Shown here: positions 1 through 8,113 of the stretch, piece after piece
Position numbering within the stretch: position 1 is the first letter of the stretch
Layout of the letters: each line of letters begins with the position of its first letter
Assembly: GCA_964423615.1 (NCBI GenBank)
Contig: CAYRFQ010000020.1
Location: 44,567-108,566, forward strand
Direction: 5' to 3'
DNA from: CAYRFQ01 sp964423615
GTDB taxonomy: Bacteria; Planctomycetota; Planctomycetia; Gemmatales; Gemmataceae
DNA: 64,000 nucleotides
Program-made: the position numbers and the translations under genes
Notes under the pieces: model-generated
The model's database searches: none
What the model saw: only the letters and a program-made list of their open reading frames with translations
What the model was told of the DNA's origin: nothing

Positions 1-571
1 TTTTCGGCACAAAGGCGTAATAAAGTCCCGAGGAATGCCGCATGAGATCTCGAACGGTAATAGGGTTCTTGGCCGGAACGAGCCGAAACGTATTCTTTCC
101 CGTTTTCTTATCGACCATTTTTTCGAGGACTTTGACGTTTCTCCATTCGGGCAATCGCTTCGCTATGGGTTCGTCAAGATCAAGTTGGCCCCGTTCGTAG
201 AGCAACAAAGCAGCAAACGTAACGATCGGTTTGGTCATCGAGTAAATCCGAAAAATCACTTCCTCGATCATGGATCTCTTGGCTTCCCGATCCCGAAACC
301 CGAACGCTTCGTGGTATCCAATCTTCCCATTACGACTGACCAACATGACGACACCGGAAACATCGCCTTTGTTGACGTATTTTTGGATCGTCACGTCGAG
401 CTTGGCGAGTGCTTCAGGATTGAGACCGGCCTCACGAGCTTCCTTTCCATGAGTTCGAGCCTTGATAGGGTTTGGACCGTTGGGAGTTTCGGTATCCTGG
501 GCCTCCGCGAAGATCGGGGACAACAACATCCCAACAACCATTGCGATGAGGCAACGAAACGAATGATTCAT
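1..571 (-). CDS. serine hydrolase, beta-lactamase class C-like (partial, C-terminus off the window)
   Basis: Only the first 190 codons are present; the gene runs off the left edge. Residues 1-25 form a signal peptide ending near AEAQ, so the product is probably exported. Around residue 110 the sequence FRIYSMTKP supplies the SxxK nucleophile/base pair of the class C beta-lactamase/D-Ala-D-Ala-peptidase/esterase fold, and the following MRHSSGLYYAF is typical of this family in environmental bacteria, where most members are esterases or peptidases of unknown substrate. The ATG at 571 is preceded by GGAG eight bases upstream, which fixes the start. The later Tyr and His/Lys motifs lie outside the window, so true lactamase activity cannot be judged. 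The family is clear; the substrate is unknown. Confidence 0.85.
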   Translation of the reverse strand, partial: MNHSFRCLIAMVVGMLLSPIFAEAQDTETPNGPNPIKARTHGKEAREAGLNPEALAKLDVTIQKYVNKGDVSGVVMLVSRNGKIGYHEAFGFRDREAKRSMIEEVIFRIYSMTKPIVTFAALLLYERGQLDLDEPIAKRLPEWRNVKVLEKMVDKKTGKNTFRLVPAKNPITVRDLMRHSSGLYYAFVPK

Positions 572-646
572 GAGTTCTCCAGGGAACGAACCGTGAAACT
601 AGGTTTTGATTTTCTTTGGACTGCGACGACTTGCCGCCACTTTGGT

Positions 647-670
647 CCATCCGGGATTCCATCCGGGATT
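647..670. repeat. 12-bp tandem direct repeat (2 copies)
   Basis: The 12-mer CCATCCGGGATT occurs twice head to tail, upstream of the beta-lactamase-like gene and about 30 bp before a long inverted repeat. No function is evident; it may be a simple slippage duplication. Confidence 0.7.
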
Positions 671-698
671 CTCTGCGTGAGGTTTCCGTTCTCGTATT

Positions 699-738
699 AA
701 ACTTGACCCATCTCACAACGTTGAAATGGGTCAAGTTT
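699..738. promoter_or_regulatory. perfect 13-bp inverted repeat with 14-nt loop
   Basis: AAACTTGACCCAT (699-711) is matched perfectly by ATGGGTCAAGTTT (726-738), and the loop contains the small palindrome CAACGTTG. It sits between the start of the beta-lactamase-like gene and the end of the DUF2330 gene, both on the minus strand. It could be a terminator for the DUF2330 gene (the minus-strand read ends in TTTAATACG, a weak U-tract) or an operator for the downstream gene. Its symmetry is certain; its role is inference. Confidence 0.55.
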
Positions 739-866
739 TGAAGCGTCGGCGTACACCAACAAAATCACTCGCCTTCGCGTTTCACCACCCCCCGAATAAC
801 GAAATGGAACTGGTATACGCTAATTCAGACTCGCCGACCTCCAGCTCAGGTCGATCCCTCCTGAGC

Positions 867-2729
867 TCACCGCAATCCACCCGACCACAGCTCCTTGGTC
901 AATTCCGATGCATCCACAGCAGTTCGGAGCTTGGCTGGCTCGAAAACTAAATCCCGGTCCATCTCGGCCATGGTGAAAGTCTTACTCATTTTCATGAGAA
1001 ACGTCTTGGGCTTGAGATGGCCTTCGAGGTGTTGTAAGCCCTGGATCTCCTTGACCGTCCGAGAGCGGACTGGGTAACCCTCCGGCGTCTTCTTGATCAG
1101 CTTCACCAACCGCCGTTGAATGACCATCATCACGAGAGAGCCAACTTCCGGGTCCGTAACATCTTTCAGGGTGAACCCCTCATCAGGATTAGGCAACTTG
1201 GCCGAAAAAGGAATCTCCCCCCTGAGGATCTGGAGATCCTTTCTGGTGAGACGCTTCGCCCAATGTAGGTCCGTGGGAGTAATACCGGCTTTGTTTCTCT
1301 CGAGCTGCCCGAAGTTAAACGAGTAATTATACTTCTTGACGTCCCGAACGAAAATCGGCAGATAGGGATCGACGTCATCGAGCCATTTCTTGCAACTTTT
1401 CGGAAGCGGTACAGGTAAACCAGCAATTCCCAGATTGCCGGCAAAGCCTTGGAATCCACCGACCCCAGCAAAGCCACCAACACCTAACTGTCCGCCAAGG
1501 CCTCCAACGCCGCCCGGCATACCCGCAACTCCACCGCCTCCAAAACCGCCGACGCCTCCAATACCTCCCCCACCGAATGCTAGCCCTCCTGGATTGCCCC
1601 CGATTCCGCCGAGTCCAATTCCTGGATTGCCCCCGATTCCGCCAAGTCCAATTCCTGGATTTCCCAAGAGTCCCAGTTGTCCAACACCAGGTGGATTCAT
1701 AAGTCCTCCATTCGGTGACAAGCTCTCCGCCGTCAACAGCTCTGGAATCCAGCTAAACTGATAGCTCAACGAACCCGGAAGGTCCATCTTCTTCGGTGAG
1801 TGGATGTAGAACACGATCTGGGTCTTTTCTCTCGCAGAAGCCGCAATCATTTTCAGCGGGTAAACCAACTTTTCCGACCGGAACGTCAAACGAAAAGGGT
1901 CGATAGTTCCACGGAACGTCCCATCTATATCGGCTTTTAGCCCTTTCCCATCAACTTTCACGACCGTGAAAGCCCATTGCTTTTTGACGTAGTGTTGAAC
2001 TACTTCCAGCGGAAGCTTGACTGGATAGTTGTTCTTCAACCATTGAACGATCTGTTTCGCGTCACCCGACTTGACGACTTTGTAGCTGACACGACCGACT
2101 TGCCCTTTGCCCAGAACCTGAAGCTTGCGGTCATCATCGGTGAGCATGGCTTCGTTCACGGCCGCCAAAACGCCCAGAACGCCCGCTCCCCCAACACCAG
2201 TAACTCCAGGAAGCATCACAGACTGGTCAAGCCCTTGTCCTGGGAGAGCACCAAGTCCACCACCAAACCCACCACCAGGTTGAACCTGTCCCAGGGACAA
2301 CAACCGCGAGGTTGGATATTGATCGATGGTCCGGGTCGTATAAACATCGAGATGATCGAAGAATCCTTTCGGCACGTTCGAAACCTGAGGAGTCGTTGGT
2401 GTTGGGATCACCAACACACAGTCTTTCTTCTTCGTCTCGAAGTTAGCCTGAATAGTAAGGCTCTCGGTCTTGGTCGCTGGATCCCAGCTCAGAAAAACTT
2501 GCTGGGATGGCTGGACGACGGTTACAGCACTCGCTTGGTTTTGGTCATCTCCTACTTGCCAAGGGGAAAAGAAACTAGCCGCCCCATTGGCTAGCGGGGG
2601 AACCACCAACCGCAACAACAACAACAAGACGATGACACGAAGCCACGGATGAACCTGCGGGAAAACGTAGGTGTCCCCTGGGGATTTGTTTTCTACAGTA
2701 AATTCAGAAAGTCGATTAGGTTCAGACAT
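867..2729 (-). CDS. DUF2330 domain protein with glycine-rich insert
   Basis: A 620-residue protein with one hydrophobic segment at about residues 30-50 (a run of Leu/Val ending in a signal-peptide-like ANGAAS), so it is membrane-anchored or exported. The stretches around QQVFLSWDPATKTESLTI, CVLVIPTPTTPQV and VKKQWAFTVVKVD, followed by FRSEKLVYPLKM, match the pattern of DUF2330, a family of extracytoplasmic proteins of unknown function. Two Gly-rich inserts interrupt it; the larger holds perfect repeats of GNPGIGLGGIG from a 33-bp tandem DNA repeat. The ATG at 2729 has AAAGGA about eight bases upstream and is preferred over an in-frame GTG 18 bases earlier that overlaps this ribosome-binding site. 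No function is assigned to the family. Confidence 0.75.
   Translation of the reverse strand: MSEPNRLSEFTVENKSPGDTYVFPQVHPWLRVIVLLLLLRLVVPPLANGAASFFSPWQVGDDQNQASAVTVVQPSQQVFLSWDPATKTESLTIQANFETKKKDCVLVIPTPTTPQVSNVPKGFFDHLDVYTTRTIDQYPTSRLLSLGQVQPGGGFGGGLGALPGQGLDQSVMLPGVTGVGGAGVLGVLAAVNEAMLTDDDRKLQVLGKGQVGRVSYKVVKSGDAKQIVQWLKNNYPVKLPLEVVQHYVKKQWAFTVVKVDGKGLKADIDGTFRGTIDPFRLTFRSEKLVYPLKMIAASAREKTQIVFYIHSPKKMDLPGSLSYQFSWIPELLTAESLSPNGGLMNPPGVGQLGLLGNPGIGLGGIGGNPGIGLGGIGGNPGGLAFGGGGIGGVGGFGGGGVAGMPGGVGGLGGQLGVGGFAGVGGFQGFAGNLGIAGLPVPLPKSCKKWLDDVDPYLPIFVRDVKKYNYSFNFGQLERNKAGITPTDLHWAKRLTRKDLQILRGEIPFSAKLPNPDEGFTLKDVTDPEVGSLVMMVIQRRLVKLIKKTPEGYPVRSRTVKEIQGLQHLEGHLKPKTFLMKMSKTFTMAEMDRDLVFEPAKLRTAVDASELTKELWSGGLR
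1591..1656. repeat. 33-bp coding tandem repeat, 2 copies
   Basis: Two 33-bp units (1591-1623 and 1624-1656) differ by a single base and encode the glycine-rich 11-residue repeat of the DUF2330 protein. Degenerate Gly-rich copies continue on both sides, which suggests growth by slippage. Confidence 0.85.
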
Positions 2730-3029
2730 CGAAACTGGTCCTTTCACAAGATTGCCAGAAGTGGATCAGCAGATTCCCCAAACAAACGCCCTGCCTCGGT
2801 GCCTGATTGCGGGTGGACCAGGTGTAAACTCTAACGAGCCCAACGGCCTTCGTCGAGGAAAATTTCTTGAAACAACCTTGACCCAGTGCCCAAGGTAGAA
2901 ACCCGTCAACCATTTGCCACACCGAACACCTTTTCCTCCACATCTTTCGAGAGTAGAATAAAAAACTCGATCAGCTCACCCTCCCCCAAAAAATGCACGA
3001 TACACTGACCCCTAACACCCAACTTTCGG

Positions 3030-4211
3030 ATGTCATCGACAACCTCACTCCCTGCAATTCTCGATGGTGAACCCATCAATCCCGACGGACCTCCATCCTG
3101 GCCGGTCCACGACCCCGACGTCGTGGCCGCGCTGCAGCACGCCTATGAAAGTGGCGTTTGGGGACAATACCACGGGGGTCTCGTTCCCGAACTCGAATCC
3201 AAGCTGGCCGACTTCCACCAAGTCGCGCACGCTGTCACTTGCGGAAGCGGAACCGCAGCGATCGAAGCGTCCCTTCGCACCCTGCGAGTTGGCCAGGGAG
3301 ACGAAGTCATCCTCGCGGCGTATGATTATCCTGGAAACTTTCTTTCGGTCCACGCCGTCGGAGGTCATCCAGTCCTGGTGGACCTTGATCCAGAGAACTG
3401 GAACCTCGATATCAACAAAGTTGATTCTGCCCTATCCGCCAAAACGAAAGCCATCCTGGCTTCTCACATCCACGGCGGTCTTGTCCCGATGCAGCAATTG
3501 ATGGACTTGGCTCGAGATCGAAAGATTCCCGTCGTCGAAGACGCAGCACAAGCGACCGGCGCCTTGATCGATGGCAGGACCGCCGGAACATGGGGCGACC
3601 TGGGCGTGATCAGTTTCGGAGGTTCCAAATTACTCACGGCTGGCCGTGGTGGAGCCGTCCTCACGAACGAACCTCAATTCCAACAGCGTCTAAAACTCCA
3701 CTTCATCCACGGGAATCACATTTCCCCTCTCTCGGAACTTCAAGCCGCTGTCCTATTCCCACAGCTCAAGAAGCTTCCCGCAAGGAATCATTTTCGACAC
3801 CAACAAATTCTTGCCCTCACCCGAAGCATCTCCGAAATCCCAGGCCTCAGAATCTTCTCCAACTCGGCTTCCGAGTGGACCCCAGCCTACTACAAGGTCG
3901 GATTTCAATTCGACGAGGAGCATTTTGGAATCCCTCGACAAGTCTTCGTGGCTGCACTTCGGGCCGAAGGATTTGCCTTCGACGAAGGATTTCGATCCTT
4001 GCACGTGGGCCGTTCGGCCAAGAGATACCGAGCCATAGATGCCCTGCCCGAAGCCACCCGCGCCCATCACGGCGTCGTGGCCCTTTACCACCCGGTCCTA
4101 CTTCACTCCGAAAACGTCGTTTCCCAAATTTCCCAAGCCATCCGAAAAATCTTCCGCCACAAAGACGAATTAAAAGCTCTGCACGTAGAAAAACCATCGG
4201 CCTTCGATTGA
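3030..4211 (+). CDS. DegT/DnrJ/EryC1/StrS-family PLP aminotransferase
   Basis: A 393-residue fold-type I aminotransferase of the sugar aminotransferase family, which transfers an amino group to nucleotide-linked keto-sugars. The PLP-binding features are visible in order: GSGTAAIEASL (phosphate-binding turn, about residue 71), VVEDAAQATGA (Asp contacting the pyridine nitrogen, about 172), and FGGSKLLTAGRGGAV with the probable Schiff-base lysine near residue 198. Length is typical. No SD is obvious before ATG 3030, but the N-terminus fits planctomycete homologues (PAILDGEP followed by PPSWP). It stands alone, without sugar-nucleotide genes beside it, so the substrate cannot be inferred. Related members include non-sugar dehydratase-like paralogues. 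Confidence 0.88.
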   Translation: MSSTTSLPAILDGEPINPDGPPSWPVHDPDVVAALQHAYESGVWGQYHGGLVPELESKLADFHQVAHAVTCGSGTAAIEASLRTLRVGQGDEVILAAYDYPGNFLSVHAVGGHPVLVDLDPENWNLDINKVDSALSAKTKAILASHIHGGLVPMQQLMDLARDRKIPVVEDAAQATGALIDGRTAGTWGDLGVISFGGSKLLTAGRGGAVLTNEPQFQQRLKLHFIHGNHISPLSELQAAVLFPQLKKLPARNHFRHQQILALTRSISEIPGLRIFSNSASEWTPAYYKVGFQFDEEHFGIPRQVFVAALRAEGFAFDEGFRSLHVGRSAKRYRAIDALPEATRAHHGVVALYHPVLLHSENVVSQISQAIRKIFRHKDELKALHVEKPSAFD

Positions 4212-4294
4212 GTCTTTGTGTTTGAGTATCGGTTGTGATAACTTCGAGGAATCCTGCCTACTCATGTTGTCTTTGAACTCGGAGAATCTCACCT

Positions 4295-5398
4295 ATGAAT
4301 CCACAACGAAGTAAAATTCACCAAACAGTGCTCACTTGGCTCGGAGTGATAGCCCTCAGCGTATTCGTCTTTGGAGTCGTCGGGACGCCAACACTCGTTC
4401 ATGGTGGCGGCAAGAAAGAGCAGAAGAAGGGAAAGGACAAAGGCAAGAAGCCCGAGAAAGAAAAGAAAAAAGAAATCCCCAAAGATAAAACGCCTCCCAA
4501 AATGGTCATCAAGGGCCACAAGTACTGGGTGACGAGCATCACCACAAGTTCCGATGGAAAATATGTCGTAACGACGAGTCGTGACCGTTCTCTCCGAGTC
4601 TGGGATGCCAAGAACGGAAAGGAAATTGCCAAACTCGAAAAGCAGCCGACAGATCTATACGCAGCCGCATTCTCTCCCGATGGAAAAACCGTCGTCACGG
4701 CAACTGGTGGATGGAACAAGAAGGCGAAAAAATGGATCGGGGAAGTCCGCTTCTGGAACCCGAAAACGAAGAAGGTCGTAAAAACCATCACCGGTCACAG
4801 CGCGATCGTGAAGGCCATGGCTTTCAGTACCAATGGAAAGGTATTGGTGACGGCAGGCGAAGACGAAACAGCCATCATCTGGGACGTGAAAACAGGGAAA
4901 GCCACCCAGACGCTTAAAGGCCATAAAGGAAAAATTCAGGATGTCGCCATCAGCCCCAACGGCGAGAGAATCGTAACCGCCTCCTACGACAACACCGCAA
5001 AACTGTGGGATGCCAAGTCCGGAAAAGAACTGCAAACGTTCAAAGGACCCAAACGAGCATTCACCTCAGTGACCTTTTCCCCGAATGGGAAACTTATCGC
5101 AGCGGCCAATATGGATTCCACGATCTACATTTGGGGCCTCGACGGAAAAGAAGTCCGTAAAATCAAAGCTCCCAAAGCCATCTGGGCTCTGGAGTACAGC
5201 CCAAACGGGAAGTATCTCGCTGCTGGGGGATACGACGACACCATTAAGATCTATGATGCCAGCACCGGAAAAGAACTCTACCAACGCAATGGACATACCG
5301 GGAGCGTTATCGCTTTGACTTTCACTCCAGATAACTCCAAGCTGTTAACTGGAGGAATCGATTCGACCGTGAAAGTTTGGGACGTTCCAACCAAGTAA
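4295..5398 (+). CDS. exported WD40 repeat protein
   Basis: A 367-residue protein with an N-terminal signal or anchor helix (about residues 13-36, WLGVIALSVFVFGVVG), then a lysine/glutamate-rich linker (about 38-68), then a single WD40 propeller of about seven blades (about 70-367). Each blade shows the GH...SVAFSPDGK...TAS.D.T.KVWD pattern; the last ends KVWDVPTK. WD40 propellers are protein-interaction platforms and no catalytic residues are expected. The basic linker suggests a tether between membrane and propeller. The ATG at 4295 has GGAG 10 bases upstream. A GGTGGGCC/GGCCCACC hairpin follows the stop. Partners are unknown. Confidence 0.85.
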   Translation: MNPQRSKIHQTVLTWLGVIALSVFVFGVVGTPTLVHGGGKKEQKKGKDKGKKPEKEKKKEIPKDKTPPKMVIKGHKYWVTSITTSSDGKYVVTTSRDRSLRVWDAKNGKEIAKLEKQPTDLYAAAFSPDGKTVVTATGGWNKKAKKWIGEVRFWNPKTKKVVKTITGHSAIVKAMAFSTNGKVLVTAGEDETAIIWDVKTGKATQTLKGHKGKIQDVAISPNGERIVTASYDNTAKLWDAKSGKELQTFKGPKRAFTSVTFSPNGKLIAAANMDSTIYIWGLDGKEVRKIKAPKAIWALEYSPNGKYLAAGGYDDTIKIYDASTGKELYQRNGHTGSVIALTFTPDNSKLLTGGIDSTVKVWDVPTK

Positions 5399-5409
5399 CG
5401 GAAAACAAC

Positions 5410-5427
5410 GGTGGGCCTTGGCCCACC
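5410..5427 (+). terminator. GC-rich hairpin after the WD40 gene
   Basis: GGTGGGCC TT GGCCCACC is a perfect 8-bp stem with a 2-base centre, starting about 11 bases after the WD40 stop codon. There is no U-tract, so termination is plausible but weakly supported. It also argues against starting the next gene at GTG 5411, inside the hairpin. Confidence 0.5.
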
Positions 5428-5449
5428 AGCTTCTCCCCTTTCTCGACGC

Positions 5450-5887
5450 GTGAATCACATCCCCGATACTACTCTTTGGATCGGAAACGTCGGCGACGTT
5501 TGGAATCTCTCCCGCATTTACTCGGAAGAGATTAGCGTTCTTTTCGATCTTGCGCTCAACGAACCCATCCCAACTCTTGGCCGAGAACTCATTTATTGTC
5601 GGTTCCCACTCGTCGACAACCAGAATAACGAAGTGGATGTTATAGAGATGGCCATCTCTGCGTTGACAATGAGCTTACGAAAAGAAAAGAGAACACTCGT
5701 CTACTGCTCGAACGGGGCAAGCCGAAGCCCAGTCGTAGCTTCTGCAGCGTTGAGCTTGGTGAAGGGTGAGCCGGTTGAACGAGTGTTGGCGATGATTTCA
5801 ACTATCGCCTCGCTCGACGTTTCTCCAGGATTGTGGAATCAAGTTCGGTCCCTACCTCTGATCTGTGAATCAACTCTCGACAAGTGA
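5450..5887 (+). CDS. dual-specificity protein phosphatase-like protein
   Basis: A 145-residue protein that resembles the small cysteine-based dual-specificity phosphatases. The signature loop is YCSNGASRSP (about residue 97 onward), a CX5R motif with cysteine nucleophile and phosphate-binding arginine; the histidine that usually precedes the cysteine is a tyrosine here. The N-terminal IPDTTLWIGNVGDVWN corresponds to the start of the phosphatase fold (residues 3-18). An upstream GTG at 5411 would lie inside a hairpin, so GTG 5450 is chosen, although no good SD is visible. The gene follows the WD40 gene closely on the same strand. The aspartate general acid cannot be placed with certainty; a candidate is in LVDNQNNEVD. 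Confidence 0.7.
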   Translation: MNHIPDTTLWIGNVGDVWNLSRIYSEEISVLFDLALNEPIPTLGRELIYCRFPLVDNQNNEVDVIEMAISALTMSLRKEKRTLVYCSNGASRSPVVASAALSLVKGEPVERVLAMISTIASLDVSPGLWNQVRSLPLICESTLDK

Positions 5888-6008
5888 CCATCGACTATGC
5901 CACTTCTCGATCACTTTCACCTCCGTTGTGTCAACGCCGACACTGGCATTCGTTCCATAACTCATGGGCGACATATATTTCGTCGGACTTCACCACCCAA
6001 CTCCCCGA

Positions 6009-7760
6009 TCAACCAGCCATAGCTTTCCGTTTCGCGGCAAGACCTTTCTTGACTTGAGCCAGCGTCTTCGTGTTGAAAACATCGGCCTTGTCCAACCAGC
6101 CCCTTTGGGCCACATATACTCCAAACCGAAACAGCCCGAGTTCACCAGTGGAATGAGCATCCGGGTTAATCACCAACGGCACTCCCAACTTCTTGGCCCG
6201 TTTACAATGAACCCAGTCCAAATCCAGGCGTGATGGTTGAGCATTAATCTCAACCATCGTTCCCGTTTCCCCAGCCGCTTCCAGAACCGCTTCCAGGTTA
6301 ATCTTGTAGCCTTCTCGTCGCAAAATCAATCGACCCGTGGCGTGTCCGAGCATCGTCACATAGGGATTCTTCATGGCACGGATGACTCGCTCCGTCATCG
6401 CTTCTTCCGATTGATTAAAATGAGTATGGACACTGGCAACGACATAATCAAACGTACTCAACAACTCATCGTCGTAGTCGAGACTACCATCTTCGAGAAT
6501 ATCGCATTCAATTCCTTTGAATACAGTTATTCCTTTGAGCTTCTTATTGACTTCGTCGATTTCTTTCTGTTGTTCCAGGACACGTTCAGGGGATAAACCA
6601 TTGGCAATAGTTAGTGATTGGGAATGATCGGCAAGGCCCAAATACTTCATTCCGAGTTTCTTGGCAGCTAAAGCCATTTCTTCAACAGTATGTTTTCCGT
6701 CGCTGTAGACTGTGTGGTTGTGGAAAACTCCGGTGATGTCCTTCTCGGTTAACAAAGTGGGGAGAGCATCCTGAAGGGAGGCTTCGATTTCTCCAGTATT
6801 TTCCCGCATGGCAGGCGGGATGTACGAAAGGTCCAAAGCTTTGAAAATATCGGCTTCGTCCTTCGCCGTCACACTTTTTCCTTCGCCTTCCAAACCGTAC
6901 TCATTGAGTTTGAGACCATACTCGATAGCACGGGACCTCATTGCTATGTTATGTTCTTTACTTCCTGTGAAGTAATGCAACGCAAAGGGAAAAACTTCGT
7001 CCTTCACGATTCTCAGATCCGCATTCATAACGATTTGGCTATGTCCCGCGCCTTCAGAAACGATCACACTCGATTTCGTCTCCCCATGAGATGTCACTTT
7101 CATAACCAAAGGCATGTTGACGAAAACTTCCATGATCGGTTCCGGCTCATTCGAACTGACCAAAATATCAATGTCCTTGGCCGTTTCTCGCCTTCGCCGG
7201 AGACTCCCACAAACCTCCATTCGAATTATTTCAGGACACTTCCGTAACTCCTCAAGAATCATTTCGCCGATATACATGGCTTGGTCGATCCGAAGTCGAT
7301 TTCCCACTTGCCCAAGAAACTCGATCCCTTCAAGAATCTTCTGCTGCGTCTTCGCTCCGAAGCCTTTCTTCTTGGCAACGATTCCGTCCTCACAAGCCGC
7401 CTTCAGTTTGTCAATCGTGTCGAGGTCCATTTCCTGGTACAGAACCTTGATCTTCTTGGGCCCGAGTCCAGGAATCCTCAACATTTCAAGAAGCCCGGGA
7501 GGTGTCTTCGCTTTGAGATCTGTATACTCTTTCAATTCTCCAGTCTTCACTAACGACAAGATGTTTCGTTGCATCGATGATCCGATGCCGGGTATGTCTC
7601 CAAGTTCACCAGCAGAAATCACCTCGGCCAAATCACGGTCAAGATTGGAAAGAGCATGAGCACCGTTTTTGTACGACTTGCACCGAAACGGATTCTCACC
7701 ATGGAGTTCCATCAACGTTCCCATTTCGTCGAGAATGGCAGCGATATCATTCTTGTTCAT
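6009..7760 (-). CDS. polX: DNA polymerase/3'-5' exonuclease PolX
   Basis: A 583-residue bacterial family X DNA polymerase used in DNA repair gap filling. The N-terminal helix-hairpin-helix region (about 1-130, including GIGSSMQRNI and IPGLGPKKIKVL) is followed by the nucleotidyltransferase core, with GSLRRRRETAKDIDILVSS around residue 185 carrying two of the metal-binding aspartates. From about residue 340 a PHP phosphoesterase domain begins with FHNHTVYSDGKHT and later shows GLADHSQS, GIECDIL, HTHFNQ and NPDAHSTGELG, the metal ligands of the 3'-5' exonuclease. Length and architecture match the family. The ATG at 7760 has AGGAG seven bases upstream. It is transcribed alone. Confidence 0.96.
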   Translation of the reverse strand: MNKNDIAAILDEMGTLMELHGENPFRCKSYKNGAHALSNLDRDLAEVISAGELGDIPGIGSSMQRNILSLVKTGELKEYTDLKAKTPPGLLEMLRIPGLGPKKIKVLYQEMDLDTIDKLKAACEDGIVAKKKGFGAKTQQKILEGIEFLGQVGNRLRIDQAMYIGEMILEELRKCPEIIRMEVCGSLRRRRETAKDIDILVSSNEPEPIMEVFVNMPLVMKVTSHGETKSSVIVSEGAGHSQIVMNADLRIVKDEVFPFALHYFTGSKEHNIAMRSRAIEYGLKLNEYGLEGEGKSVTAKDEADIFKALDLSYIPPAMRENTGEIEASLQDALPTLLTEKDITGVFHNHTVYSDGKHTVEEMALAAKKLGMKYLGLADHSQSLTIANGLSPERVLEQQKEIDEVNKKLKGITVFKGIECDILEDGSLDYDDELLSTFDYVVASVHTHFNQSEEAMTERVIRAMKNPYVTMLGHATGRLILRREGYKINLEAVLEAAGETGTMVEINAQPSRLDLDWVHCKRAKKLGVPLVINPDAHSTGELGLFRFGVYVAQRGWLDKADVFNTKTLAQVKKGLAAKRKAMAG

Positions 7761-8113
7761 GGAAGGCTCCTGTGGAGAAAAGAATTGCTTCTGGATGTCT
7801 ATCGGTAGGATAATTCGTTCCAGGGTGGATCGACAAGGCCAGCAGAGTTGACAGCATCAGAGTGGAAACGGGACGTCAAAGAACACCAACACTCGCATCA
7901 CGTCATCCGCGACCGTTTTCCGTCCGGACCCATGGACAAAGACAGGTCGGAACCGGTCCTGAAATCCACGTCTCTGACCAACTTCCAATATCGAGACTTG
8001 AGTGGATAAAGAAGCAGACACACTCCCATTTGCCGTCCACTCCTTGTATGCCCTGGAAAGGGCATACAAATTGTGCCTGCTACTTCATCCGCCCAGTTCT
8101 CAATAAATCACAG
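7761..8113. other. intergenic region, no gene seen
   Basis: 353 bases between the polX start and the end of the PseG-like gene. The only structure noticed is the hairpin at 8044-8069. Short frames here show no recognisable protein. Confidence 0.6.
8044..8069 (-). terminator. 11-bp perfect stem with 4-nt loop downstream of the PseG-like gene
   Basis: TTGTATGCCCT (8044-8054) pairs perfectly with AGGGCATACAA (8059-8069) across a tetraloop. It begins about 45 bases past the stop of the minus-strand gene that ends at 8114. No U-tract follows, so it may be a processing or stability hairpin instead of a classical terminator. Confidence 0.5.

Noticed and set aside
8070..8084. 14-base match (TGTGCCTGCTACTT) to the gap near 49580
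   Set aside because: A shared 14-mer is expected by chance in 64 kb, and the flanks do not match.
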